Source: Pseudomonadota bacterium (GTDB lineage: Bacteria > Pseudomonadota > Gammaproteobacteria > GRL18). Taken from it: a DNA stretch of 6,711 nucleotides. The notes under the pieces were generated by a model, which saw nothing but the letters and a program-made list of their open reading frames with translations, searched no databases and was not told the DNA's origin. The translations under genes were made by a program, and so were the position numbers. The first letter of the stretch is position 1. Each line of letters starts with the position of its first letter. The DNA lies in assembly GCA_030632745.1 (NCBI GenBank), contig DAOVUE010000087.1, forward strand, positions 1 to 6,711, read 5' to 3'. Shown here one piece after another: positions 6,003-6,711 of the stretch.

Positions 6003-6101
6003 TAATTATTTTTTTAAAAATAGTGTAAAATTCGTTTAAATTTAATTGGACAGTTATTGGAACACACAGCTTTAATTGTCATTACCAGGAACTATTCATC
6101 G

Positions 6102-6491
6102 ATGTCCAGCCAACCCAGTAAAGAACTTGAAACGTTTGATAATCCCTCTCCTGAAAGGGATTTTACTATACGTATTAAGATACCTGAATTTACCTGCTTA
6201 TGCCCTAAAACAGGCCAGCCTGATTTTGCTACCATTCATATTGAATACATTGCAGATAAAGTCTGCGTTGAATTAAAATCATTGAAAATGTATATGTGGT
6301 CATTTCGTGATGAGGGTGCTTTTCATGAAAAAGTAACAAATGATATGCTTTCCGATCTGGTTAATGCCGCCGCGCCTCGTTTTATGCGTGTTACTGCAGA
6401 GTTTTATGTGCGCGGCGGTATTTATACAACGGTTATTGCAGAACATCAGGCTGACAACTGGACAGCGCCTATACCGGTTCAATTACCTTAA
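6102..6491 (+). CDS. queF: NADPH-dependent 7-cyano-7-deazaguanine reductase, short form
   Basis: QueF reduces the nitrile of preQ0 to the amine of preQ1 using two NADPH, the step before preQ1 is inserted into tRNA for queuosine. It is a cytoplasmic T-fold enzyme. The 129-residue product carries the family core: [16 protein letters not shown] with nucleophile C34 and proton donor D41, the QueF motif ELKSLKMY (57-64), [10 protein letters not shown] (67-76) with H75 and E76, and the late PRFMRV...FYVRGGI strand region. It corresponds to the short, Bacillus-type enzyme, not the tandem ~280-residue E. coli form. The frame is open upstream to a TTG at 6057, but the ATG at 6102 gives the usual N-terminus (KELETFDNP) and has AGGA 11 bases before it, a slightly long spacing. 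C32, two residues before the nucleophile, is a small oddity. Confidence 0.96.
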   Translation: MSSQPSKELETFDNPSPERDFTIRIKIPEFTCLCPKTGQPDFATIHIEYIADKVCVELKSLKMYMWSFRDEGAFHEKVTNDMLSDLVNAAAPRFMRVTAEFYVRGGIYTTVIAEHQADNWTAPIPVQLP

Positions 6492-6510
6492 CCCTGACTA
6501 TAAAAAAAGC

Positions 6511-6711
6511 ATGCTCAGTCTGGGTATTGATATAGGCACATCCGGCATTCGTGCTGTGGTCATGAATAAAGATCAGCAAATTCTTGCCTCTGCTGATGCC
6601 GGATTAAACCCCTCTATAGTCCGCTATTCAAAAAAAAATAATCCTGCAGCTTATACACAGGATCCTTTTCACTGGTGGGATGTTTTTAAGATTACTATGC
6701 TTTACCTGGCA
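6511..6711 (+). CDS. FGGY-family carbohydrate kinase, N-terminal fragment (runs off the right edge)
   Basis: The first 67 residues of what is normally a ~500-residue ATP-dependent sugar or polyol kinase (xylulokinase, glycerol kinase, ribulokinase group). The N-terminal ATPase strand-loop LGIDIGTSGIRAVVMN (residues 4-19) is the phosphate-1 motif of the actin/hexokinase fold, and the strand ILASADA follows. The QDPFHWWDVF segment (50-59) matches the 'Q-D-P-x-x-W-W' position near the sugar site of FGGY kinases. The substrate cannot be told from this part. The ATG at 6511 is 19 bases after the queF stop with only an A-rich stretch before it and no clear Shine-Dalgarno, so translation may be weak or coupled to queF. 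The close spacing suggests shared transcription. Confidence 0.88.
   Translation, partial: MLSLGIDIGTSGIRAVVMNKDQQILASADAGLNPSIVRYSKKNNPAAYTQDPFHWWDVFKITMLYLA

Overview
The window looks like chromosome of a free-living or symbiotic gammaproteobacterium of moderate GC. It has a canonical Smc rather than MukB, a short-form QueF, Shine-Dalgarno-type starts, and a large secreted c-type cytochrome pointing to anaerobic or chemolithotrophic respiration. The taxon is inferred from protein style only; no ribosomal RNA or other decisive marker is present.

Layout from left to right. Bases 1-1114 (minus) hold the N-terminal third of the chromosome-segregation ATPase Smc, cut by the window edge. A divergent, AT-rich intergenic region follows (1115-1417). 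Bases 1418-4405 (plus) encode a 995-residue exported protein with a PKD domain, a cadherin-like domain, a non-heme block containing the string NDLGMHC, and nine CXXCH heme-attachment motifs. It ends at a strong hairpin terminator (4442-4474). A TlpA/ResA-like periplasmic thioredoxin (4473-4982, minus) runs convergently into that terminator. Upstream of it lie a perfect 15-bp palindrome (5056-5098) and a small AT-rich gene (5138-5506, minus) whose product resembles SpoIIAA/STAS-like proteins. Bases 5507-6101 are non-coding and rich in repeats: a 34-bp perfect inverted repeat made of two REP-like hairpins, itself inside 9-bp outer inverted repeats, and a 196-bp MITE-like element with 16-bp perfect terminal inverted repeats flanked by TAAT duplications. 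The right end carries queF (6102-6491, plus) and, 19 bp downstream, the start of an FGGY-family sugar kinase (6511 to the edge).

Working together: the multiheme cytochrome probably carries electrons in the periplasm or outside the cell, with its two beta-sandwich domains giving adhesion or spacing. The neighbouring thioredoxin is the type of protein that keeps heme-binding cysteines reduced, so a functional link is plausible but not shown. Smc, queF and the kinase are core or housekeeping genes at the edges. The middle of the window looks accessory, with mobile repeats accumulated between the small gene and queF.

No clearly new multi-gene system is visible. The best leads are the domain architecture of the nonaheme protein and the two non-autonomous repeat elements.
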